Source of the DNA: Silicimonas sp.
Lineage (GTDB): Bacteria > Pseudomonadota > Alphaproteobacteria > Rhodobacterales > Rhodobacteraceae
Reading direction: 5' to 3'
NCBI GenBank assembly: GCA_022826205.1
Contig: JAJDVJ010000024.1
Location: 28,254 to 92,253, forward strand
DNA: 64,000 bases
The notes beneath the pieces are model-generated. The model did no database searches, was not told where the DNA came from, and was given only the letters and a program-made list of their open reading frames with translations. The position numbers and the translations under genes are program-made. Shown here piece after piece: positions 57,258-64,000 of this stretch (its first letter is position 1; each line of letters opens with the position of its first letter).

Positions 57258-58430
57258 TTGACGTTTCGGAACGACATAACCTTGGCGAGCATCGACGCCT
57301 TCCCGATCAGGGCAAATGGTGGCGTGTCGCCTAAGATGGCGCTCGGCACAATGCCCACGCGACCCGCTTTGCTGGTACGGATCAGGGATGTCGACGGCTG
57401 CCCTGGCTGGGGTGAGGTCTGGGCCAATTTCCCGCCACGCGCCAATTTGCATAAGGCGCACATCATTGAGGACGTCTTGGCGCCTCAGTTGCGGGGCGCA
57501 CGGTTTGTCGAACCTCGGGAGATTGGCGAAATTCTTTTCAATAAGCTGTCGATCTACTTCCTTCATGTCGGACAGCTCGAGGTCTTCTCGCACATTCTTG
57601 CCGGCATCGATTCTGCGCTTTGGGACCTCGCGTTGCGCAAGGCAGATCGGTCATTTGCCGAATTCATGGGACTTTCCGAGGCGTCCGCTCAATCCTATGC
57701 GACCTCGATCAACTCGGATGATCTTGAGCGCTTGATCCCGCATCACGCGTCGCTCGGGCAAACCCACTTCAAGCTGAAGATTGGCTTTGCGGAACACGGC
57801 AACCGGGAAATTGTGGAACGGGCCGCAAGGTTGTGCCCGGGCGGGTCGCGCATCATGGTTGACAGCAACCAGTCGTGGACGCTTGCAACGGCCATGGATG
57901 AGCTCCGAAAGTTGGAGGACCTCTCGCCATATTTCGCGGAAGAGCCGCTGCCTGCGAACGCGCCAAGGGCCGATTGGGAAGACCTTGCCTCGTCCACAGA
58001 CATCCCGCTTGCAGGTGGCGAGAACATCTACGGAATCGAGAACTTCTGCGCGATGGCGAATGTCGGGCTAAGGATCTTGCAGCCGGACGTCGCGAAATGG
58101 GGCGGCGTGACGGGCGCTTTGGACCTGGCGCGTGCGATGCCCAAGAGTGCATGTCTCTGGCCGCATTTCATGGGCACCGCCGTCGGTCAGGTCGCCGCCC
58201 TGTCGATCACTGCGGTCCTTGCAGAGACCTCGTCTTGTGAAGTTGATGTCAACGAGAATGCCCTGCGAACCAATCTCTGCGGCGACATCATCACCATCAA
58301 GAATGGCCGTGTTGATCTGCCGTCCGAACCGGGCCTGGTGCCGCCGCCGGTTCCTGACCTGCTAGCGACATTCGCGGATGATCGGGCCTCAGGACCAATC
58401 GCTGAGGTTTCTCGGAACGGATTGTCGTGA
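57258..58430 (+). CDS. Mandelate racemase/muconate lactonizing-family enzyme
   Basis: An enolase-superfamily enzyme of up to 390 residues. Catalytic K172-x-K174 in THFKLKIGF, metal ligands D202 (MVDSNQSW), E228/E229 (FAEEPLP) and E255 (AGGEN), and H303 in WPHFMGTAVG form the MR-type barrel site. Members racemise, dehydrate or cycloisomerise carboxylates such as sugar acids. The start is TTG at 57258, three bases after the upstream stop; another TTG at 57279 is possible. It is the last gene of the right arm. Confidence 0.88.
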   Translation: MTFRNDITLASIDAFPIRANGGVSPKMALGTMPTRPALLVRIRDVDGCPGWGEVWANFPPRANLHKAHIIEDVLAPQLRGARFVEPREIGEILFNKLSIYFLHVGQLEVFSHILAGIDSALWDLALRKADRSFAEFMGLSEASAQSYATSINSDDLERLIPHHASLGQTHFKLKIGFAEHGNREIVERAARLCPGGSRIMVDSNQSWTLATAMDELRKLEDLSPYFAEEPLPANAPRADWEDLASSTDIPLAGGENIYGIENFCAMANVGLRILQPDVAKWGGVTGALDLARAMPKSACLWPHFMGTAVGQVAALSITAVLAETSSCEVDVNENALRTNLCGDIITIKNGRVDLPSEPGLVPPPVPDLLATFADDRASGPIAEVSRNGLS

Positions 58431-58804
58431 ACCGAGTGGCACCGGTGCCGGTGGCGCCTGGCAGTTTCAAGACAACGCCGAGTTTCGCACCACGAAGGCG
58501 CAACCTTGATTGACAGGAGCAGTTCGGAAGCTGACAGCCTGTTTCGCCTGCCATTCGAGCAAGCCCGGCAGCCTGAGGTTTTTGAACGCAGCTCCCAAGA
58601 TCTGGAGCGGCAGTCTGGTTCATCGGAGCATCCAGGAGCACGGAGGCATTGATGAACACGCGCCATCAGTGGAACTTCGCCAATCGGAACGTGGCGGGCA
58701 GGCGACTCCTGCTCGATGACGGGAATCAACCGGTCCGCAGCCTTTCTTGAATTGCTCGCATTGCGTCGCTAGGTCGTTGGCAGATCGGAAAGGACCATCT
58801 TCTC
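58431..58804. other. Intergenic between the catabolic arm and pepF
   Basis: 375 bp without a gene. A perfect 12-bp palindrome GGCACCGGTGCC at 58438-58449, eight bases after the last stop, could be part of a terminator. The right edge of the accessory locus lies here. Confidence 0.4.
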
Positions 58805-60625
58805 ATGGACAAGAAATCCAAGCCTACGACTGCGCCGGACCTGGCCGCACCCGCTTCCCTAGGCGACCTGCCGGAATGGGATCTGTCGGATCTATATTCC
58901 GGGCCGGATGCACCCGAGTTCGCGAGGGACTTGGAACGACTGGAAGCGAGCTGCGCCGATTTCGCTGCCGCATTCGAAGGCAAGCTCAAGGACCTTGACG
59001 CAGCGGCCATGCGCGACTGCGTCCTGAGCTACGAGGAGATCGATCTGACGGCTGGTCGGATCATGTCCTTCGCCGGGTTGAGATACTATCAGAACACTAC
59101 CGACGCTGACCGCGCCAAGTTTTTGTCGGACGCGCAGGACAGGATCACGGTTGCCACGACTTCGCTCGTCTTCCTCTCGCTTGAGGTCAACCGGATTGAC
59201 GACGATGCCATCGAGGGCTGGTTTGCCAGCGACGAGGAACTTGCTCGCTACAAGCCCGTCTTCGACCGGATGCGTGCCATGCGCCCGTACCAGCTCTCTG
59301 ATGAGTTGGAGAAGTTCCTGCACGACCAGTCGACGGTGGGCGCGGCCGCCTGGAACAGGCTCTTTGACGAAACCGTTGCGGGGCTGTCGTTCAGCGTGAA
59401 TGGCGAGGAAAAGAACCTTGAATCGACTCTGGACCATCTTACGGACAAGGACCGCGATCTTCGCGAAGCCGCCGCGCGGGAACTCGCACGGGTTTTTGAC
59501 GCGAACGTCAAGCTCTTTGCCCGGGTACACAACACGCTCGCCAAGGAAAAGGAGATCGAGGACCGCTGGCGCAAGATGCCAACGCCGCAGACGAGCCGGC
59601 ACCTGTCCAACGACGTTGAGCCGGAAGTCGTCAATGCACTGCGTGACGCCGTCGTGTCAGCATATCCGAAGCTCAGCCACCGCTACTACAAGCTCAAGGC
59701 ACGCTGGATGGGACTCGATGCACTTGAGGTCTGGGACCGCAATGCGCCACTGCCCATGGAATCGGACAGAACTGTCACTTGGGATGAAGCGCGTAGCACG
59801 GTGCTGGCAGCCTATGGCGACTTTGATCCAGAGATGGCCAGGCTTGCAGAGCCGTTCTTCGGGAACGGCTGGATTGACGCGCCTGTCAGGTCGGGAAAGG
59901 CGCCGGGCGCTTTCGCTCATCCGACAGTGGTCGACGTGCACCCTTACATAATGCTGAACTACCTCGGAAAACCGCGCGACGTGATGACACTTGCCCATGA
60001 ACTGGGCCACGGCGTGCACCAACGCCTGGCTGCCGGGCAGGGACAACTCCTGTCCTCGACTCCGCTGACTCTTGCCGAGACGGCAAGCGTATTCGGCGAG
60101 ATGCTGACATTCCGGCGGCTCCTGTCCGAGGCGCCTTCGGCCGACGAAAGGAAAGTGCTGCTGGCGGGCAAAGTCGAGGACATGATCAACACGGTCGTCC
60201 GGCAGATCGCGTTCTACGATTTCGAATGCAAGCTGCATGACGCACGCCGCGGGGGTGAATTGACACCCGGCGATCTTGGCGAACTCTGGATGAGCGTTCA
60301 GGAAGAGAGCCTAGGACCTGCGTTCAAGTTCATGGAGGGCTACGAGACATTCTGGGCCTATGTTCCTCACTTCGTGCATGCGCCCTTCTACGTCTATGCC
60401 TACGCATTCGGCGATGGATTGGTGAACGCACTCTATGCGGTCCACGAGGAAGGTGATCCGGCGTTTCAGGAAAAGTATTTCGAGATGTTGAAGGCAGGAG
60501 GTTCAAGGCACCACAAGGATCTTCTTGCGCCCTTCGGCCTTGATGCCGGAGATCCGGCTTTCTGGGACAAGGGCCTCGACATGATCTCCGGCTTCATTGA
60601 CGATCTTGAGGCGATGGAAGCGTGA
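58805..60625 (+). CDS. pepF: M3-family oligoendopeptidase
   Basis: Cytosolic zinc oligopeptidase of 606 residues. The HEXGH site is H398-E-L-G-H402 in MTLAHELGHGVHQRLA, with the third ligand in AETASVFGEM. Upstream helical regions (EWDLSDLYSGPDAPEFARDL, RYYQNTTDADRAKFLSDAQD) match the PepF group of Alphaproteobacteria. ATG at 58805 gives the expected N-terminus. Confidence 0.94.
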   Translation: MDKKSKPTTAPDLAAPASLGDLPEWDLSDLYSGPDAPEFARDLERLEASCADFAAAFEGKLKDLDAAAMRDCVLSYEEIDLTAGRIMSFAGLRYYQNTTDADRAKFLSDAQDRITVATTSLVFLSLEVNRIDDDAIEGWFASDEELARYKPVFDRMRAMRPYQLSDELEKFLHDQSTVGAAAWNRLFDETVAGLSFSVNGEEKNLESTLDHLTDKDRDLREAAARELARVFDANVKLFARVHNTLAKEKEIEDRWRKMPTPQTSRHLSNDVEPEVVNALRDAVVSAYPKLSHRYYKLKARWMGLDALEVWDRNAPLPMESDRTVTWDEARSTVLAAYGDFDPEMARLAEPFFGNGWIDAPVRSGKAPGAFAHPTVVDVHPYIMLNYLGKPRDVMTLAHELGHGVHQRLAAGQGQLLSSTPLTLAETASVFGEMLTFRRLLSEAPSADERKVLLAGKVEDMINTVVRQIAFYDFECKLHDARRGGELTPGDLGELWMSVQEESLGPAFKFMEGYETFWAYVPHFVHAPFYVYAYAFGDGLVNALYAVHEEGDPAFQEKYFEMLKAGGSRHHKDLLAPFGLDAGDPAFWDKGLDMISGFIDDLEAMEA

Positions 60626-60676
60626 CGCCTCCAGGCGGCGATGTCGATCAAGCGGGATTGACAGGTCCCCCGTGAC

Positions 60677-60723
60677 AAATCCTCAACTGGGTGGATTTGG
60701 TTGCCCGGTTCGAGACGCCGGGC
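60677..60723. terminator. Paired hairpins between convergent pepF and znuB
   Basis: AAATCC (60677-60682) pairs with GGATTT (60693-60698), and GCCCGG (60703-60708) with CCGGGC (60718-60723). They occupy the 109-bp gap where both genes end, so a bidirectional terminator is plausible; no long T tract is seen. Confidence 0.35.
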
Positions 60724-60734
60724 CTGTCGGGCAC

Positions 60735-61532
60735 CTATGTGCCGCGTTGGTTGCGCCAGCTTACAAGACCGAGCGCGGCAAATAGCAATGCAGCCACGCA
60801 GACGATGGATGGGCCTGCCGGGGCGTCAAAGACGTAGGCCGCGCGCAGGCCGGCCACCACAGAGACTCCGCCGATGGCAGCCGCGATCATCGCCATGGCT
60901 TCGGGCGTCCGGGCGAGGTTGCGGGCAGCGGCGGCAGGAATGATGAGCATGGCGGCGATCAGCAACACGCCCACAACCTTGATCGCGACGGCCACGGTGA
61001 CTGCCATGGAGAGGGTCAGGATCAACTGTTCTCGCCTTGGATCAAGTCCACTGGCGTATGCAAGCTCTTCGTTCAAGGTGGAGGTCAGCAACGCCGACCA
61101 GCGCGAAGCGATCAAGGCGACCACGAGCGCCGCACCGCCCCAAATCACCAAGAGATCAACCCGCGACACGGCCAGGATGTCACCGAAGAGATAGGCCATC
61201 AGGTCAATGCGGATTCCGGACAGAAAGGAAACCGCGACAAGCCCGAAGGCGAGTGCGGAATGGGCCAGTACACCAAGGACCGTGTCCATTGCATAGCCGC
61301 GCCAAGTCAGCAAATTCACGGTTACAGCCATGGCGAGCGCCACCATCACCGATCCAACAACGATGGAAATCTGCATCGCCAAGGACAGCGCGACGCCGAG
61401 CATCGCCGCATGGGCCGTGGCATCGCTGAAATACGCCATCCTCCGCCAGACCACGAAGCAGCCAAGCGGGGCCGCTGCGAAGGCCACCCCTATGCCGGCG
61501 AGCGTCGCTCGGACCATGAAATCATCGAGCAT
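60735..61532 (-). CDS. znuB: Zinc ABC transporter permease
   Basis: A 265-residue ABC-3-family permease with about eight hydrophobic segments: MVRATLAGIGVAFAAAPLGC, FVVWRRMAYFSDATAHAAML (a family signature), AYASGLDPRREQLILTLSMA, and GVLLIAAMLIIPAAAARNLA. The ATG overlaps the znuC stop by one base. With ZnuA and ZnuC it forms the high-affinity zinc importer. Confidence 0.94.
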   Translation of the reverse strand: MLDDFMVRATLAGIGVAFAAAPLGCFVVWRRMAYFSDATAHAAMLGVALSLAMQISIVVGSVMVALAMAVTVNLLTWRGYAMDTVLGVLAHSALAFGLVAVSFLSGIRIDLMAYLFGDILAVSRVDLLVIWGGAALVVALIASRWSALLTSTLNEELAYASGLDPRREQLILTLSMAVTVAVAIKVVGVLLIAAMLIIPAAAARNLARTPEAMAMIAAAIGGVSVVAGLRAAYVFDAPAGPSIVCVAALLFAALGLVSWRNQRGT

Positions 61533-62251
61533 TATTCTGCCGCCTCGTGGTCATGATCGTGGTCGTGCCGATAGAGCGCCAGTGCTCCGCCGGTGCCGGT
61601 TCCGAACAGGGCCCGGTACTCCGGTGCGGATGCTACAACTGCCGGAGTACCCTCGCAACAAACGTGACCGTTAAGGCAGACGACCCGATCGGACGCGCTC
61701 ATGACGACGTGCAACTCGTGGCTGATCATCAACACGGCGCAACCGGTCTCGGCGCGAACAGTTTCGATCTGCCGGTAGAAGGCGGCGGAGCCCGGCTGAT
61801 CCAGACCTTGGGTCGCTTCATCCAAAAGCAGGATCTCGGGACGATTGATCAAGGCTCGTGCCAGAAGCACACGCTGAAACTGCCCGACAGACAGCTGTGA
61901 CATTTGCCGTTGCGACAGATTCGGGACGCCGGCCGCATCCAGCGCCGTCGCGCAGTCTTGCCGACGCACACGTTCGGCAAGGCGCATGAAGCGCTCCACG
62001 GTGATTGGAAGTGTCGAGTCGAAATGCAGGCGCTGAGGCGCATAGCCGATCCTGATGCCAGGCTTGATCTTGATCTGTCCCTCTGCGGGCTCGGTCGCGC
62101 CAATTATGGCCCGCAAGAGACTTGTCTTGCCTGATCCGTTCGGGCCGACAATGGTGACGATCTCGCCAGGCTCCACAGTCAGGTCGACATGGCGCAGCAC
62201 GGTGTTTGCACCGTAACGGACGCTGAGATTTTCGATACTGACCAAGTTCAT
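61532..62251 (-). CDS. znuC: Zinc ABC transporter ATP-binding protein
   Basis: A 239-residue ATPase. Walker A GPNGSGKT at 36-43, Walker B ILLLDEAT at about 140-147, and ISHELHVV. The signature reads LSVGQFQR at 120-127 where LSGGQ is normal; the second residue change to valine is unusual but the surrounding helix is intact. The C-terminal HDHDHDHE tail may bind zinc, as in other ZnuC. ATGA overlap with zur. Confidence 0.93.
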   Translation of the reverse strand: MNLVSIENLSVRYGANTVLRHVDLTVEPGEIVTIVGPNGSGKTSLLRAIIGATEPAEGQIKIKPGIRIGYAPQRLHFDSTLPITVERFMRLAERVRRQDCATALDAAGVPNLSQRQMSQLSVGQFQRVLLARALINRPEILLLDEATQGLDQPGSAAFYRQIETVRAETGCAVLMISHELHVVMSASDRVVCLNGHVCCEGTPAVVASAPEYRALFGTGTGGALALYRHDHDHDHEAAE

Positions 62252-62766
62252 GACGCTGCTTGGTCCGCGCAAGCGGGACAGATCCCCTCGGCTTCGACAA
62301 CGGTCCTTTCAATCTGAAACCCGGTCGCACGCGCCACGGTGCCAAGCGTACCCTTCTCGGGGGCTGAATGCGTCTCGGCTACTGCATCGCAAAGTCGGCA
62401 AATCATGAATGCGGGCGAATGGGTCTCCTCAGGATGCACGCAGGCGACAAAGGCGTTCAGCCGCTCGATCTTGTGGACGAATCCATGCTCAGCCAGGAAA
62501 TCAAGGGCGCGATAGGCGACCGGCGGCTGCGATCCGAATCCCGCCTCACGCAGCATGTCCAGGATTGCATACGCCCCAAGTGCCCGGTGCTCCTGAAGCA
62601 GCAGTTCCAGCACCTTGCGCCGCACCGGCGTCAGACGGAGACTCTCCCTTGCACAGCGCGTCTCGGCGGCAGCAAGCAACTTGTCGACGCAGACGTCGTG
62701 GTCATGCCTCTGAAATCCCAATGGGGCCGGTCTCTCGGCAGGCACGGGCCGCGTGTCTCTTGTCAT
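62248..62766 (-). CDS. zur: Zinc uptake regulator (Fur family)
   Basis: A 172-residue Fur-family repressor. DNA-binding wing helix from about 40 (ESLRLTPVRRKVLELLLQEH, GAYAILDMLREAGFGSQPPV, YRALDFLAEHGFVHKIE), regulatory zinc ligands in CVHPEETH, and structural zinc cysteines CRLC and CPAC. The genetic context with znuABC identifies it as Zur rather than Fur. Zinc-bound Zur would repress both its own operon and znuA through the shared intergenic region. Confidence 0.94.
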   Translation of the reverse strand: MTRDTRPVPAERPAPLGFQRHDHDVCVDKLLAAAETRCARESLRLTPVRRKVLELLLQEHRALGAYAILDMLREAGFGSQPPVAYRALDFLAEHGFVHKIERLNAFVACVHPEETHSPAFMICRLCDAVAETHSAPEKGTLGTVARATGFQIERTVVEAEGICPACADQAAS

Positions 62767-62783
62767 GTTATTTCATATCATGT
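62765..62783. promoter_or_regulatory. Zur-box-like site 1 (zur side)
   Basis: ATGTTATTTCATATCATGT is an AT-rich imperfect palindrome overlapping the zur start. It resembles alphaproteobacterial Zur operators (GTTAT-type half sites). Position suits autoregulation of zur-znuCB. Confidence 0.5.
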
Positions 62784-62794
62784 AAGTCATCTTC

Positions 62795-62812
62795 AATGTT
62801 ACATTATCACAT
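62795..62812. promoter_or_regulatory. Zur-box-like site 2 (znuA side)
   Basis: AATGTTACATTATCACAT, an imperfect palindrome (GTTAC and TATCAC half-sites), lies directly before the znuA ribosome site GGAGGA and is a better match to a Zur operator than site 1. Confidence 0.6.
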
Positions 62813-62822
62813 GGAGGATACT

Positions 62823-63890
62823 GTGTCCAGAAAGCTTCTTCCCCTCTCGTTCACCGCAGCGATGATGGGTGGCACCGCCATGGCGGATGTTCCAAGTGTT
62901 GCGGTCGAAATCGCGCCGGTGCATTCGCTCGTGGCACGCGTAATGGAGGGTGTCGGTGCGCCAAACCTGATCGTGCCGCCGGGCGCCTCCCCCCACGAAC
63001 ACAGCCTGCGTCCTTCCGAGGCGGCAGCGCTTCAAGATGCCGATCTTGTGTTTTGGATGGGTGAGGACCTGACACCCTGGATGGCAGACGCGGTGAAGAA
63101 CCTGGCTGGGAATGCGGCGATCACGACGCTTCTGGAAGCGGACGTCACCTTCCTGCTCGAATTCCGGGAAGGGGCTTTGTTCGAGGCGCACCCACACGAC
63201 GAACATGATGAACATGACGAACATGCCCACGATGAGCACGACGAGCATGATGAACATGACGAGCATGCCCACGATGAGGAAGGGCATGACGACGACCACG
63301 AAGAGCACGCACACGAGGACGAGCACGAAGGCGACCATGAGGAAATGGCCCATGATGATCACGGTCACGCCCATGGCGACCACGATCCGCATGCTTGGCT
63401 CTCGCCAGAAAACGCCAGCATGTGGTTGAACCTGATTGCCGCGCAGCTCTCGGCGGCAGACACCGAAAATGCGGGCGCTTACTTTGCCAACGCCGCGGCC
63501 GGCCGGGCCGAGTTGGAAGTCCTGTCTGCGGAGGTGAACGAGACTCTCGATGCGGTTCGTGGAAGCAACTTCATCGTCTTCCACGACGCCTATCAGTATT
63601 TCGAGGTCGCGTTCGATTTCCCTGCCTCCGGCGCGATCGCGCTCGGCGACGCGTCTGATCCAAGCCCGGCGCGGATTGCCGAGATCCAGGGCAGGATTCG
63701 GGAGGAAGGCATTGATTGCGTCCTCGCCGAGCCGCAATACAACCCGGGTCTCGTCGCCACCGTTCTCGATGGAACCGAGGCAAATACCGGCGTGATCGAC
63801 CCGCTGGGGGCAGACCTTGAACCGGGTCCAACGCTCTACCCGCAAGTGATCCGCAATATGGCCGAAACACTGGCCGAGTGCTTGCGATAA
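62823..63890 (+). CDS. znuA: Zinc ABC transporter substrate-binding protein
   Basis: A 355-residue periplasmic zinc receptor. Signal peptide VSRKLLPLSFTAAMMGGTAM, then VAVEIAPVHSLVARVMEGVG, the ligand segment PPGASPHEHSLRPSEA (H58, H60) and a very long histidine/aspartate-rich loop at about 123-190, with H190 in DPHAWLSPENA, typical of ZnuA from zinc-scavenging bacteria. Start: GTG at 62823 has GGAGGA five bases before; an ATG 12 bases upstream is in frame but overlaps the operator. Confidence 0.92.
   Translation: MSRKLLPLSFTAAMMGGTAMADVPSVAVEIAPVHSLVARVMEGVGAPNLIVPPGASPHEHSLRPSEAAALQDADLVFWMGEDLTPWMADAVKNLAGNAAITTLLEADVTFLLEFREGALFEAHPHDEHDEHDEHAHDEHDEHDEHDEHAHDEEGHDDDHEEHAHEDEHEGDHEEMAHDDHGHAHGDHDPHAWLSPENASMWLNLIAAQLSAADTENAGAYFANAAAGRAELEVLSAEVNETLDAVRGSNFIVFHDAYQYFEVAFDFPASGAIALGDASDPSPARIAEIQGRIREEGIDCVLAEPQYNPGLVATVLDGTEANTGVIDPLGADLEPGPTLYPQVIRNMAETLAECLR
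63198..63300 (+). repeat. Tandem repeat encoding the ZnuA His-rich loop
   Basis: Repeated GAYGARCAT nine-base units, with a 42-base block (GACGAACATGAT... to GATGAGCAC) occurring twice in near-identical form. It encodes DEH units of the zinc loop. Slippage-prone, so its length may vary between strains. Confidence 0.75.
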
Positions 63891-63900
63891 CCAGACATGG

Positions 63901-63928
63901 ATCGGCCAATGCTTCGACATCGGCCGAT
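63901..63928 (+). terminator. Hairpin after znuA
   Basis: ATCGGCC at 63901-63907 pairs with GGCCGAT at 63922-63928, 10 bp after the znuA stop. The loop is 14 bases and the T tract is weak. The remaining 70 bp to the window end show no gene. Confidence 0.4.
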
Positions 63929-64000
63929 TCTCTCACCGACCTGGGACGGCTTTGTCAGGTTGCATGAGCGATGTGGATGGGCTTGCGTGTGGGGATTTTG

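Noticed and set aside
63180..63310. Regular repeats that could suggest a CRISPR array
   Set aside because: The repeats are in-frame codons for a His/Asp loop in ZnuA, with no spacer-like unique segments and no cas genes.

Overview
The window reads as chromosome of an alphaproteobacterium of the Rhodobacteraceae/Rhodobacterales type. This rests on gene order and lineage-typical families: the dsbA - DUF721 - mutY block, lptE-holA downstream of leuS, DUF2125, DUF3576 and DUF4170 proteins, a CenR-type response regulator, and a serC-serA pair. Base composition is GC-rich by eye. An exact species cannot be named from the sequence alone.

1-12.2 kb is housekeeping: partial aroC, a TPP riboswitch driving thiBPQ thiamine uptake, divergent serB and serC-serA (serine synthesis) with a structured leader before serC, an aquaporin-like channel, a protein phosphatase, DUF4170 and lpxK. 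12.2-16.9 kb is a small accessory patch: an orphan Phd-type antitoxin whose toxin is missing, about 750 bp of unassigned DNA, and a large PLD-nuclease/helicase/DUF3427 protein that is a plausible defence gene. 16.9-28.3 kb is core again (dsbA, DUF721, mutY, inositol-monophosphatase family, pmbA, coxG-like, DUF2125, holA, lptE, leuS, DUF3576). 28.6-37.7 kb holds a TPR-sulfotransferase fused protein, yggS, an L,D-transpeptidase coupled to ribA, cenR, a glutamine amidotransferase, an AlkD-like protein and an SRPBCC protein.

37.7-44.2 kb is a scarred mobile region. It has a tRNA-3'-end-like fragment, three 22-bp-spaced repeats like an IS21-family terminus, a frameshifted IS110-type transposase tail, and a complete 2.6-kb element carrying a tyrosine recombinase plus an IS91-family HUH transposase bounded by imperfect inverted repeats. 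The element abuts an AT-rich gene of unknown function.

44.2-58.4 kb is a two-armed catabolic locus around a GntR regulator. The left arm (minus strand) encodes a tripartite tricarboxylate transporter (TctC, TctB, TctA), a Cys-type sulfatase, a stump of an SDR gene, an acetolactate-synthase-like TPP enzyme and the AT-rich unknown. The right arm (plus strand) encodes transketolase N-half, an SDR, E1-alpha, E1-beta, a free 80-residue lipoyl protein, transketolase C-half, an aldehyde dehydrogenase with its whole catalytic middle deleted in frame, and a mandelate-racemase/muconate-lactonizing-family enzyme. Three TPP-dependent activities sit in one locus, and the E1/lipoyl set has no E2 or E3 beside it; this is the best candidate here for an undescribed pathway. 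The substrate (possibly a sulfated or acidic sugar-like compound) is inference.

58.8-64 kb returns to core functions: an M3 oligopeptidase, and a zinc uptake locus in which zur-znuC-znuB diverge from znuA across a short intergenic region with two Zur-box-like sites. No complete tRNA, rRNA or CRISPR array was seen.
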